Below are positions 36,116-43,624 of a stretch of 64,000 nt of DNA, piece after piece. The translations under genes and the position numbers were made by a program. The stretch is taken from positions 666,001 to 730,000 of the forward strand of contig NZ_CP117229.1 in NCBI RefSeq assembly GCF_028596125.1, in the 5' to 3' direction. The stretch's first letter is position 1. Each line of letters begins with the position of its first letter. A model generated the notes under the pieces. That model was not told the DNA's origin. It did not search any database and saw only the letters and a list, made by a program, of their open reading frames with translations. The DNA is from Listeria innocua. Lineage in GTDB: Bacteria > Bacillota > Bacilli > Lactobacillales > Listeriaceae.

Positions 36116-36760
36116 ATGGGAAACTGGCAACAAAAGTGGGAATCATGGCGCGATATGACAGCAGCAATGCAACAAGAAATTAAAATCGAAGCAGCCGACA
36201 AAGTAACTTCCTACATAAAAAATGACCAATTTGAAGAAGCAATTAATGTCATCAGACAAACCGAAAATCTCCTAAATGAACTTGATTTTGAAGCAAAAAT
36301 GAACCGCGTCGAAGAACAACTCCAAGCCTTCACATCCGACCAAGAAGCATCTAAATCATTCGAAGCGAGCCAACTTCAAAACCTAGAAAAACCAAGTACA
36401 ACCGTAAGTTTCGACCTCGCTAGCGTAAAATCAGAAGCAATCAATCAGTTCACCAAACGCGATTTCAACCTAGTAGACTCACACGATACCCACATGCAAT
36501 TTCTAAAAGGCAACCGCAATTTTTATATGGATATTTTTAACCCTGACGAAGAAAAAGAACACCACTATGCCAACCTTGATGAAAAATGCCAATATAAAAA
36601 CATCGGTTTCATATGCCAAAACGATGAATCCGCTGAACTTGCCACAAACATAACGAACGAATGGCTCGAAACTTTAGAAGCGCCTAAAAAGAAATTTTTA
36701 ACAATTAACATCGCTAACTTAAGCGCAATGAAACAAAACCCTGAAGTACTATTTAAATAA
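36116..36760 (+). CDS. Unknown protein closing the flagellar operon
   Basis: The 214-residue acidic protein has no signal peptide, membrane segment or familiar domain. The first half is helical (IKNDQFEEAINVIRQTENLLNELDF). The second half looks alpha/beta (FMDIFNPDEEKEHHYANL-type strands) and might be a small regulatory fold. It follows the transglycosylase by 13 bases with a GGGAG SD and precedes a terminator, so it is the last gene of the locus. Confidence 0.75.
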   Translation: MGNWQQKWESWRDMTAAMQQEIKIEAADKVTSYIKNDQFEEAINVIRQTENLLNELDFEAKMNRVEEQLQAFTSDQEASKSFEASQLQNLEKPSTTVSFDLASVKSEAINQFTKRDFNLVDSHDTHMQFLKGNRNFYMDIFNPDEEKEHHYANLDEKCQYKNIGFICQNDESAELATNITNEWLETLEAPKKKFLTINIANLSAMKQNPEVLFK

Positions 36761-36768
36761 AAAATGTG

Positions 36769-36801
36769 AACTGTTTTCTGTAAAAAGAAAGCAGTTTTTT
36801 T
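36769..36801 (+). terminator. Terminator ending the flagellar operon
   Basis: AACTGTTTTCT (36769-36779) pairs with AGAAAGCAGTT (36786-36796), with one G-U pair, followed by a T run to 36801. Confidence 0.87.
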
Positions 36802-36810
36802 GCAGAAGGG

Positions 36811-36863
36811 TTGACAATCAACCTACTTTGTATTACTATATACTTGTACCTAGTAACAACTAG
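36811..36863 (+). promoter_or_regulatory. PadR promoter with putative operator
   Basis: TTGACA (36811-36816), a 17-base spacer and TACTAT (36834-36839) form a clear sigma-A promoter. Directly downstream is the inverted repeat CTAGT-AACA-ACTAG (36850-36863). PadR-family repressors commonly bind their own promoters, so this is a candidate operator. Confidence 0.75.
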
Positions 36864-36880
36864 TAGAGGAGTGAATTCAA

Positions 36881-37213
36881 ATGAAAGGACTTACCGAGTT
36901 ACTCAAAGGTAGTTTAGAAGGAATGATATTAGAGCGAATTTCTAAAGGTGAAACATACGGTTATGAAATCACCAAGTATCTCAATGACCTAGGTTTTGAT
37001 GAAATCGTTGAAGGAACCGTCTACACCATTCTCGTTCGTCTCGAGAAAAAAGAACTAGTCAATATCGAGAAGAAAAAATCAGAATTAGGCCCACCTAGAA
37101 AATTTTACACATTAAGCCCAGCCGGCGAAGAAGAACTAGCAACTTTTTGGAAACGATGGGACTTTATCCAATCGAGAATCGTCCAAATTAAAGGAGGACC
37201 AGCATATGTTTAA
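36881..37213 (+). CDS. PadR-family transcriptional regulator
   Basis: The 110-residue protein is a winged helix-turn-helix of the PadR family. It has LKGSLEGMILERISKGETYGYEITKYL at the N-terminus, EGTVYTILVRLEKKELV in the recognition helix and wing, and the GPPRKFYTLSPAGEEEL motif. It is probably an autorepressor acting on the inverted repeat in its promoter. It overlaps the DUF1048 gene by 8 bases, a common pairing in Firmicutes. The inducer is unknown. Confidence 0.93.
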   Translation: MKGLTELLKGSLEGMILERISKGETYGYEITKYLNDLGFDEIVEGTVYTILVRLEKKELVNIEKKKSELGPPRKFYTLSPAGEEELATFWKRWDFIQSRIVQIKGGPAYV

Positions 37214-37529
37214 ATGGTACACAAAATACCGCGAAGAAAAACGAGACTATAAACAATACAAAAAAAGAATAGACGCGCTCCCAGAAGACTATAAAACAGC
37301 AATGAAAGCCATTGAAACCTATTTATGGAACTTTGCAAAAGGCGCAGGGATGTTCGAAATCCTAAAAAACGTCCTCGAAATGTTCGAAAACGCAGCCGCT
37401 GATCAATTAGAATTAAAAGCTGTTGTAGGCGATGACCTAGCCGAATTCGCAGACAGCTTACTAAACGAATATCCAGAAGAAACATGGATGGATAAACAAC
37501 GCTCAAAATTACGTAATTCAATCAAATAA
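37206..37529 (+). CDS. DUF1048 protein partnered with PadR
   Basis: The 107-residue helical protein resembles the DUF1048 family, whose members are regularly encoded after a PadR regulator. The KKRIDALPEDYKTAMKAIETYLWNFAKG stretch and the EYPEETWMDKQR end fit that family. The function is not known to me; related proteins are membrane- or stress-linked by context only. Starts within the padR 3' end behind AAAGGAGG. Confidence 0.82.
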   Translation: MFKWYTKYREEKRDYKQYKKRIDALPEDYKTAMKAIETYLWNFAKGAGMFEILKNVLEMFENAAADQLELKAVVGDDLAEFADSLLNEYPEETWMDKQRSKLRNSIK

Positions 37530-37530
37530 A

Positions 37531-37571
37531 AAACAGCAAGTCTCTCCGAATATAAGAGAGACTTGCTGTTT
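37531..37571. terminator. Bidirectional terminator between DUF1048 and FusB-type genes
   Basis: A 16-bp perfect stem spans 37531-37546 and 37556-37571 (AAACAGCAAGTCTCTC and its complement). It is flanked by A and T runs, so it can end both converging transcripts. Confidence 0.93.
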
Positions 37572-37573
37572 TT

Positions 37574-38221
37574 TTATTTGCGTTTCTTCACAACTTCAAT
37601 AAATTCATCTAATGTTTCGTGGGTTTTTATTTGCTCGTTACAAACATCGCTATCGTAGCAAATATAATTACCATTTGTCGTATAAACGCCATCACTAGAA
37701 GATTTCGTTTTCGCCATAAACAGTGATACTTTGGAATGCGTTTGGCAAATGGAACAAACACCCTTTTGAATCTCCGGAGAAATAGTCCCATTTACGCCGA
37801 CCAAATTTCCGTCCTCATAAGTCACGATATATTTACGCTGCTGAGCAATATCATTCCAGCCGTAAAAAGTATAATCGCGCAAATCAAGTTTCGACCATGC
37901 AGGAATTTTTAATTTTTTCGTTTTCGCAAAAAGTTTTTTAAGTTTCACATCGCTAGGCGGAACGAAAGGAATCACATAGGCTTTTAACCCCTCTAAAAAC
38001 GGCTCTGCTTCTTTGGTTGAAGTAATCGAATGGAGCTCGCTAAAAAGTTCCTTATGCTCTTCTAGCACGCTCTCCGGAAATAGTTCGTTGATTTTCTCCT
38101 CCGTCAAAGACTTTAACGCCTTCAAAGTAGATTTATCATTCGCGGACCGATAAGCGCGTGAGACATTTTCTATTTGTTTTTTGATAAAATTATATTGGTA
38201 TGGTTCGATAAACTCTTTCAT
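37574..38221 (-). CDS. FusB/FusC-type EF-G-binding protein
   Basis: FusB-family proteins bind elongation factor G and release it from ribosomes stalled by fusidic acid. The 215-residue product has a helical N-terminal half (EPYQYNFIKKQIENVSRAY), a beta region, and a C-terminal four-cysteine zinc-binding treble clef with C156, C159, C188 and C194. Length and cysteine layout match FusB (about 213 residues). Listeria copies are often labelled fibronectin-binding proteins. It has its own promoter and a structured leader with a short reading frame. Whether it gives resistance here cannot be seen. Confidence 0.88.
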   Translation of the reverse strand: MKEFIEPYQYNFIKKQIENVSRAYRSANDKSTLKALKSLTEEKINELFPESVLEEHKELFSELHSITSTKEAEPFLEGLKAYVIPFVPPSDVKLKKLFAKTKKLKIPAWSKLDLRDYTFYGWNDIAQQRKYIVTYEDGNLVGVNGTISPEIQKGVCSICQTHSKVSLFMAKTKSSSDGVYTTNGNYICYDSDVCNEQIKTHETLDEFIEVVKKRK

Positions 38222-38229
38222 TAATAATT

Positions 38230-38353
38230 CTCCTTTAATAGTTTAATTTTGGTTAAACTAGCTGAAGGATTGAAGAGTTTATTTCACTCTTACTTTCTAA
38301 ACAATCCTAAAGCCATTGTTAGAAAGTCGAGAGCAGTGCAATTTTGTTTGCAT
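38230..38353 (-). promoter_or_regulatory. Putative translational attenuator of the FusB-type gene
   Basis: Three stems can be drawn on the minus strand. Stem A pairs 38315-38327 with 38292-38305 (13 bp, one bulge) and overlaps the leader reading frame. Stem B pairs GGATTG (38302-38307) with CAATCC (38267-38272), plus AAGAGT/ACTCTT (38286-38291 with 38273-38278). Stem C pairs 38253-38260 with 38239-38246, and TCCTT (38265-38269) with AAGGA of the SD (38231-38235). A excludes B and B excludes C. Ribosome stalling on the leader would open A, form B and free the SD. Confidence 0.68.
38297..38353 (-). CDS. Leader peptide upstream of the FusB-type gene
   Basis: An 18-codon frame (MQTKLHCSRLSNNGFRIV) begins at ATG 38353 after AAGGTGG (about ten bases spacing) and stops at TAG 38297-38299. 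An in-frame GTG lies four codons upstream. Its 3' half forms the first arm of stem A, as expected for an attenuation leader. Whether it is translated is inferred. Confidence 0.55.
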   Translation of the reverse strand: MQTKLHCSRLSNNGFRIV

Positions 38354-38377
38354 CTCTTTGATCACCACCTTGCCTTC

Positions 38378-38406
38378 ATTATAAGCACTTCTGAATTGTT
38401 CGTCAA
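38378..38406 (-). promoter_or_regulatory. Sigma-A promoter of the FusB-type gene
   Basis: On the minus strand, TTGACG (38401-38406), a 17-base spacer and TATAAT (38378-38383) are visible. The predicted start, near 38371, places the leader SD at the very 5' end of the RNA. Confidence 0.82.
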
Positions 38407-38492
38407 TTCTCTTTCATGAATATTCTTCCAAAAACAGGGTAAACGAAAACTATTGGACATTAGAGAAAACATCCATGGGAGGAGAAAGTATA

Positions 38493-40223
38493 ATGAAAAA
38501 AGTAAAAGCAAGTGAAACACTCGTACAAACATTAAAAAATTGGGACATCGATCATGTTTATGGTTTACCAGGTGATTCGATTGATACCGTGGTCGATGCA
38601 CTCAGAAAAGAACAAGAGGCAATTGAATTTATTCATGTGCGTCACGAAGAAGTCGCATCACTAGCAGCAGCTGCCTATACCAAATTAACCGGCAAAATCG
38701 GAGTCGCTTTATCTATCGGCGGACCTGGTGCGATTCATCTTCTAAACGGTATGTATGATGCAAAAATGGACCACGTACCAATGCTCGTTTTAGCTGGTCA
38801 AGTGACAACGGACGTCTTAAATACGGGCTTTTTCCAAGAAGTTAATTTACCAGCTATTTTTGAAGATGTTGCCGTTTATAATAAACAAATCGATAATGCT
38901 GAAACGCTGGCAGATGTTGTTGATGAAGCGATTCGAACTGCCTATCAAGAAAAAGGTGTCGCTGTCTTAACAATCCCAAATGATATTCCATCTCAAGAAA
39001 TTAAAGCGAGCCTAAAAGCAAAACCAGTAAAATTTGAACAAGAAATTCCAAAACTAGACGAAAAAGCAATTCAAGAAGCCGTAACATTAATTGATAAAGC
39101 TGAAAAACCAGTTATTTTAGCAGGCTTAGGAACAAAACACGCTGGACCAGAATTAATCGCCTTTGCAGAAAAAGCAAAAATCCCGATTATTCATTCTTTA
39201 CCAGCAAAAACAATCGTTCCAGATGACCACCCAAATGCACTTGGTAACCTTGGTAAAATAGGAACGAAACCAGCATATGAAGCCATGCAAGAAACTGATT
39301 TACTCTTAATGTTTGGCAATGATTATCCTTATAGCGATTACTTACCTAAAAAAGCTGAATGTATTCAAATCGATATTAACCCGGCAAAAATCAGCAAACG
39401 TTATCAAGCGACAGTTGGTTTAGTTGGCGATGCCGCAGAAATAATTAGCAATTTAACAACCAAAATAGCACCGGTTGAAGAACGTAAATTCCTTCAAGCA
39501 TGCCAAGAAAATATGCAAGAATGGTGGAAATGGTTGGAAGAAGATATTTCGCAAACAACGGATCCAATTGCCCCAGAAGTCGTGATGGCTAATATCCAAA
39601 AAATCGCTGATAAAGATGCTATTTTCTCCATTGATGTAGGAACAGCAACGGTTTGGAGCACGCGTTATTTACACTTAACACCAGAAAATGACTTTATCGT
39701 ATCTGCATGGCTTGGTACAATGGGCTGCGGTCTTCCCGGAGCTATCGCAGCGAAAAAAGCCTATCCAGATCGCCAAGCAATTGCAATTGTCGGTGATGGT
39801 GGCTTTTCAATGGTTATGCAAGATTTCGTAACCGCGGTGGGTCTTGATATGCCAATGATTGTCGTCGTTTTAAACAACCAACAACTATCATTTATTAAAT
39901 ATGAACAACAATCTGCAGGAGAACTAAATTACGCAATCGACCTTCCAGACATCAATTACGCAAAATTCGCCGAAAGTTGTGGCGGAATTGGTTTCCGAGT
40001 AGAAAAAATGGCGGACCTAGAAGCTGCTTTCGAAAACGCCAAACTAGCAACAAAACCAGTTATCATCGACGTTTCCGTGGATAGCGCAGCCGCTCCACTA
40101 CCAGGAAAAATCGTGATGGACGAAGCATTAGGTTACACCAAATTCGAAATCCAATCAGTCCTAGAAGACCACCGTTTCGCCAAAATGCCACCACTTAAAA
40201 CTATTTTACGTAGATTTTTATAA
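38493..40223 (+). CDS. Pyruvate oxidase (ThDP- and FAD-dependent)
   Basis: The enzyme oxidatively decarboxylates pyruvate to acetyl phosphate (or acetate) with H2O2 or quinol formation. The 576-residue protein has the three-domain ThDP fold: catalytic glutamate in HVRHEEVASLAA, a central domain with LAGLGTKHAG, and the ThDP/Mg motif GDGGFSM starting at G434 and ending in NNQQ. ATG 38493 follows GGGAGGAGA; the ATG at 38475 lies inside the SD region. The neighbours do not form an operon with it. Confidence 0.93.
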   Translation: MKKVKASETLVQTLKNWDIDHVYGLPGDSIDTVVDALRKEQEAIEFIHVRHEEVASLAAAAYTKLTGKIGVALSIGGPGAIHLLNGMYDAKMDHVPMLVLAGQVTTDVLNTGFFQEVNLPAIFEDVAVYNKQIDNAETLADVVDEAIRTAYQEKGVAVLTIPNDIPSQEIKASLKAKPVKFEQEIPKLDEKAIQEAVTLIDKAEKPVILAGLGTKHAGPELIAFAEKAKIPIIHSLPAKTIVPDDHPNALGNLGKIGTKPAYEAMQETDLLLMFGNDYPYSDYLPKKAECIQIDINPAKISKRYQATVGLVGDAAEIISNLTTKIAPVEERKFLQACQENMQEWWKWLEEDISQTTDPIAPEVVMANIQKIADKDAIFSIDVGTATVWSTRYLHLTPENDFIVSAWLGTMGCGLPGAIAAKKAYPDRQAIAIVGDGGFSMVMQDFVTAVGLDMPMIVVVLNNQQLSFIKYEQQSAGELNYAIDLPDINYAKFAESCGGIGFRVEKMADLEAAFENAKLATKPVIIDVSVDSAAAPLPGKIVMDEALGYTKFEIQSVLEDHRFAKMPPLKTILRRFL

Positions 40224-40287
40224 AAAATAAATAAAAAAATAACAATATCACCCATTTTACGCCGATATTCGCTAGTTATTATAATGT

Positions 40288-40340
40288 TTTTTTATTAAAA
40301 CTAATTATTTTACAATAAAATATGGAGTTTTTTTAAAAAA
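40288..40340 (+). promoter_or_regulatory. Three phased MogR-type boxes upstream of the chemoreceptor
   Basis: TTTT-N5-AAAA boxes lie at 40288-40300, 40308-40320 and 40328-40340, exactly 20 bp from start to start (about two helical turns). A -10-like GATAAT follows at 40346-40351 without a good -35. The array predicts that the receptor gene is co-regulated with flagella although it lies outside the main operon. Confidence 0.8.
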
Positions 40341-40384
40341 TATGAGATAATGAACTAGAATTAGAGAATAGGAGTGTGGAATGG

Positions 40385-42184
40385 GTGAATTTAATTAAAA
40401 ATCGTAAATTGAAAACAAAACTAAGCATTAATATTATTATAACCACCATCATGTTAATCGGACTTGGCGCAACGAGTTTCCTTGGATTTCGTCATGTAGC
40501 GACACTTTCAGATAATATGGTTGATAATAATGTTGCTCCAATGAAAGAAATCGCAAAAATCCAAACAAACATGGCACAAATCAATATCGACATCCTGACC
40601 ATGTTCGATACTATCAACGGAAAATCAACCCTTATTAAAGATATTGATACGCTTTATGCTGAAAATGACCAAGCAATCCATAATTTCAAAAAAGCCAATT
40701 TAACAGCAGAAGATAAAAAACAATTAGCTTACTTTGAAGAAAAATTAGCAGATATGAAGTCAGCAGCATCCTCTGTCATCAGTGATACTTCAAGTGCGCT
40801 GGACGACGCAGAACTTCTAGGAGCACAAAATCGATATTACCAAAACGTTAAAACAAAATTTGACGACGCTACAAAACAATTAAATGTTTTAAATGACATG
40901 AACTATAATGAAGTCGAAAAATCTTCGCAAGCTATTTCTGATTTTGGCGTAAAAATTAGTTTAATCTTCACAGCCGTTATCATTGCTGTACTGATTTCAC
41001 TATTCATTTTCAACGCTTATATTACACGCGTTATTTTAAAAGGAATTCGTCACTTACAAACAGCTGTACATAAAGTAGCAAGCGGTGATTTATCATACCG
41101 TAGCACATACAATGGTAAAGATGAGCTAGGCGACATCACGAATGACCTAAATGAAATGAGCGAAAACCTAAGATTAATGATTGAAGATATTAAAAAAGCT
41201 TCTACAGACGTTAAATCTTCCAGTGATAACGTCATTATTAGTTCGGAAATTATTTCTGCAATGACAACAGAAATGGACATCGAAATGAAAATGATGGGCG
41301 AACAAATTCAAACGCAAATCGGCAGCATGAAAGAAAGTACCGATGCAATGGATCAAATGACAGGCGGGGTTCAAAACGTTGCAGAATATGCGCTGAAAGT
41401 ATCTGACTTAACAAAAGACTCCGCAGAAAAAACAAATGATGGAATTGCTGTTATTAACAATTTAGTATCACAAATGGATCGTATCAGCGGTGTAATGCGT
41501 TCGAGCACAGACGTCGTATCTCAACTCGTTAATCGTGTTGGCGAAGTCGAAAAAGCACTTGATACCGTTACAAATATCGCTGACCAAACGAACTTGCTAG
41601 CCTTAAACGCAGCAATCGAATCCGCACGTGCTGGCGAACATGGCCGCGGCTTTGCAGTTGTAGCTGAAGAAGTCCGTAAGTTAGCAGAACAATCTCGTCT
41701 TGCTGTTGTAGATATTAATACGGTACTGAAAAAAATCCAAACCGAATCAAAAACAACAATTGAAGTAATGAACACGGGGCTTTCTGAATCAGAAGCAGGA
41801 CAAAAAATCATTTCTGAAACAGAAGCGACATTTACAGATTTACTCAACCGTGTGAACGATATTTCCGCCCAAATGCAAAACGTCTCTCAAGAAACAGAAG
41901 AAATGGCTGCTGGAATTGAAGAAGTAAACACATCAATTAGCGACGTAACAGAAATCTCTAACCAAATTGGTGAAAAATCCACAGCCGCACTTGAATTCGC
42001 GGAAGTTAACAAAATGAAAGTGGACGAGCTAGTAGTTATCTCAGAAGAAATGCAAAAAATTTCCGGCTCATTAGAAGGGTATATCGCCAACTTCAATACC
42101 GAAGTAAGCGAAGAAGTGGTCGAAGTAGAAGAAGAACTGGAAACAAAAGAACCCGGAGAGCCAATCCTAGCTGAAAATGTCTAG
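40385..42184 (+). CDS. Methyl-accepting chemotaxis protein
   Basis: GTG 40385, about ten bases after AGGAG, gives 599 residues; the GTG at 40376 is too close to the SD. An N-terminal membrane helix ([23 protein letters not shown]) is followed by a four-helix-bundle sensor and a second helix ([23 protein letters not shown]). A HAMP domain leads to a long signalling coiled coil with the conserved hairpin ([40 protein letters not shown], in parts). The acidic C-terminal tail has no CheR-tethering pentapeptide that I recognise. The ligand is unknown. Confidence 0.95.
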   Translation: MNLIKNRKLKTKLSINIIITTIMLIGLGATSFLGFRHVATLSDNMVDNNVAPMKEIAKIQTNMAQINIDILTMFDTINGKSTLIKDIDTLYAENDQAIHNFKKANLTAEDKKQLAYFEEKLADMKSAASSVISDTSSALDDAELLGAQNRYYQNVKTKFDDATKQLNVLNDMNYNEVEKSSQAISDFGVKISLIFTAVIIAVLISLFIFNAYITRVILKGIRHLQTAVHKVASGDLSYRSTYNGKDELGDITNDLNEMSENLRLMIEDIKKASTDVKSSSDNVIISSEIISAMTTEMDIEMKMMGEQIQTQIGSMKESTDAMDQMTGGVQNVAEYALKVSDLTKDSAEKTNDGIAVINNLVSQMDRISGVMRSSTDVVSQLVNRVGEVEKALDTVTNIADQTNLLALNAAIESARAGEHGRGFAVVAEEVRKLAEQSRLAVVDINTVLKKIQTESKTTIEVMNTGLSESEAGQKIISETEATFTDLLNRVNDISAQMQNVSQETEEMAAGIEEVNTSISDVTEISNQIGEKSTAALEFAEVNKMKVDELVVISEEMQKISGSLEGYIANFNTEVSEEVVEVEEELETKEPGEPILAENV

Positions 42185-42197
42185 GTAGCTTGTACAA

Positions 42198-42926
42198 ATG
42201 CGAATTTGGATAAAATCACTACTTGTTATTACAGCTTGTATATTTAGTTTGACCCTTCTAAATACGAAATATACCTTTTATTCACCAACCGTCAAACTCG
42301 AAAGCGCCAAAGTAGTTTATAAATTAGACAATGAACCTTTTAATGTAAGACTCGACGTTCCTCTCATTAATCAAATGGATGCGCCTATACTTTTTAACGG
42401 CTGTGAAGTAACGAGTCTTGCAATGCTCCTACAGTTCACTGGGAAAAATGTTACCAAAAATGAATTAGCAGCGAACCTTCCAACCACACCTATTGAACAA
42501 AACGGCTTACACGGAAATCCTGATAAAGCATTTGTTGGGAGCATCAGTGGAGATAGTAAAGGGCTCGGGGTGAATCATGCTCCCATCGCCAAACTTGCTG
42601 CTAAATATGTTAATGAAGCGCATGTACATGACATTAGCGGCAATGATATAACCGATATTATAACCGTACTTAGCACAGGAGCACCCGTTTGGATTATCAC
42701 AACGACCGATTACCATGCACCAAAAAATTGGCAAAGCGTCCAAACAAAAGAAGGAAAAAAGAAAATCACTTATTCCATGCATAGTGTTGTCATTACTGGA
42801 TTTGATAAGGAGAATTTTTATATTAACGACCCATACGGACATAAAAATCGCGCTGTAAAAAGAGCTGTCTTAGAAGAAGGCTGGTCTGCCATGGGAAAAC
42901 AAGCTATTTATTTAAGCAAACCATAA
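42198..42926 (+). CDS. Membrane-anchored C39-like cysteine peptidase family protein
   Basis: The 242-residue protein has an N-terminal signal or anchor helix (IKSLLVITACIFSLTLL) and a papain-like C39_2 domain. The candidate catalytic residues are C69 in NGCEVTSLAMLLQF, H195 in SMHSVVITGFD and D211 in YINDPYG. Such domains cut or bind peptides outside the cell. It begins 13 bases after the chemoreceptor gene and is likely co-transcribed with it under MogR-type control. The substrate is not evident. Confidence 0.85.
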   Translation: MRIWIKSLLVITACIFSLTLLNTKYTFYSPTVKLESAKVVYKLDNEPFNVRLDVPLINQMDAPILFNGCEVTSLAMLLQFTGKNVTKNELAANLPTTPIEQNGLHGNPDKAFVGSISGDSKGLGVNHAPIAKLAAKYVNEAHVHDISGNDITDIITVLSTGAPVWIITTTDYHAPKNWQSVQTKEGKKKITYSMHSVVITGFDKENFYINDPYGHKNRAVKRAVLEEGWSAMGKQAIYLSKP

Positions 42927-42967
42927 AAAAACGTTTGGAAGCTTAAGCAAGCTTCCAAACGTTTTTT
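42927..42967. terminator. Bidirectional terminator
   Basis: ACGTTTGGAAGCTT (42931-42944) and AAGCTTCCAAACGT (42949-42962) form a 14-bp stem with an AAGC loop, flanked by A and T runs. It serves the C39-like gene and the minus-strand LPXTG gene. Confidence 0.93.
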
Positions 42968-43178
42968 ATATTTTTTTCTTAATGAAAAGAACGACTGCTA
43001 AGACTACTAGAAGTACTCCGATAACAATCGGCCAAACCGAAAATGCATCCCCGGTCGAAGGTAAAAGTGACGCATTACTTGTATGCTCGAGTGCATAAAC
43101 CGTGCTCACACGAAAATAAATAAAACCTAGCGAAAAAATTAAAGCAATACTAGAAACTATTTTTTTTGATAAAACCAT
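42966..43178 (-). CDS. Very small LPXTG cell-wall protein
   Basis: ATG 43178 follows AAAGGAG by eight bases and gives 70 residues. The longer frame from 43220 lacks an SD. The product is a signal peptide ending near VYA (residue 29), then about ten residues, LPSTG at 39-43, a membrane helix (VWPIVIGVLLVVLAVVLFI) and KKKI. It is a complete sortase A substrate signal with almost no mature chain: about 13 residues would be left attached to the wall. A remnant of a larger LPXTG protein is possible, but the SD and terminator look intact. Confidence 0.75.
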   Translation of the reverse strand: MVLSKKIVSSIALIFSLGFIYFRVSTVYALEHTSNASLLPSTGDAFSVWPIVIGVLLVVLAVVLFIKKKI

Positions 43179-43276
43179 ACGGCTCGCTCCTTTTTCTATC
43201 ATAACTATATTATTAGTCATTTGTTATTTTTTGTCAATGTATAGACCAATTTTAAATAAACGGCTATATATAATGC

Positions 43277-43305
43277 TTGACCTAGTATACATATTATTGT
43301 AAAAT
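43277..43305 (+). promoter_or_regulatory. glmS promoter
   Basis: TTGACC (43277-43282), a 17-base spacer and TAAAAT (43300-43305) lie about 320 bases before glmS, leaving room for the ribozyme leader. Confidence 0.75.
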
Positions 43306-43352
43306 GGATTTGTTTCCTTGAAAAGTATTGAAGGAGGATAGTACAACTGAAT

Positions 43353-43600
43353 AGAAGCGCCAGAACTGATTGGGACGAAAATGCTTAAAGGTGAAATTCC
43401 TGGAAAGTAAACAGTCAGTTGACGAGGAGGAGATTAATCGAAATTTCGGCGGGAGTCTCCCGGCTGTGCATGCAGTCGTTAAGTCTTACTTACAAATCAT
43501 TTGGGTGACCAAGTGGACAGAGTAGTAATGAAACATGTTTTTTACCCTCCAAGGAAACCAAAAAATGTAGAGGGCTTGAAATTGGACAAGTCTGCCCTCA
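43353..43600 (+). ncRNA. glmS ribozyme (GlcN6P-responsive self-cleaving leader)
   Basis: The leader matches the glmS ribozyme. The cleavage context is AGAAGCGCCAGAACTG, with cleavage expected between A43356 and G43357. GACGAGGAGGAGATTAATCG (43421-43440) and TTTCGGCGGGAGTCTCCCGG (43444-43463) carry the core pseudoknots. A 3' region of further stems ends near GCCCTC (43594-43599). Binding of glucosamine-6-phosphate triggers cleavage and mRNA decay, giving feedback on glmS. The 3' limit is approximate. A short frame at 43501-43689 crosses it and is not a gene. Confidence 0.93.
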
Positions 43601-43624
43601 AGTTAATTATTGGAGGAATTTATT

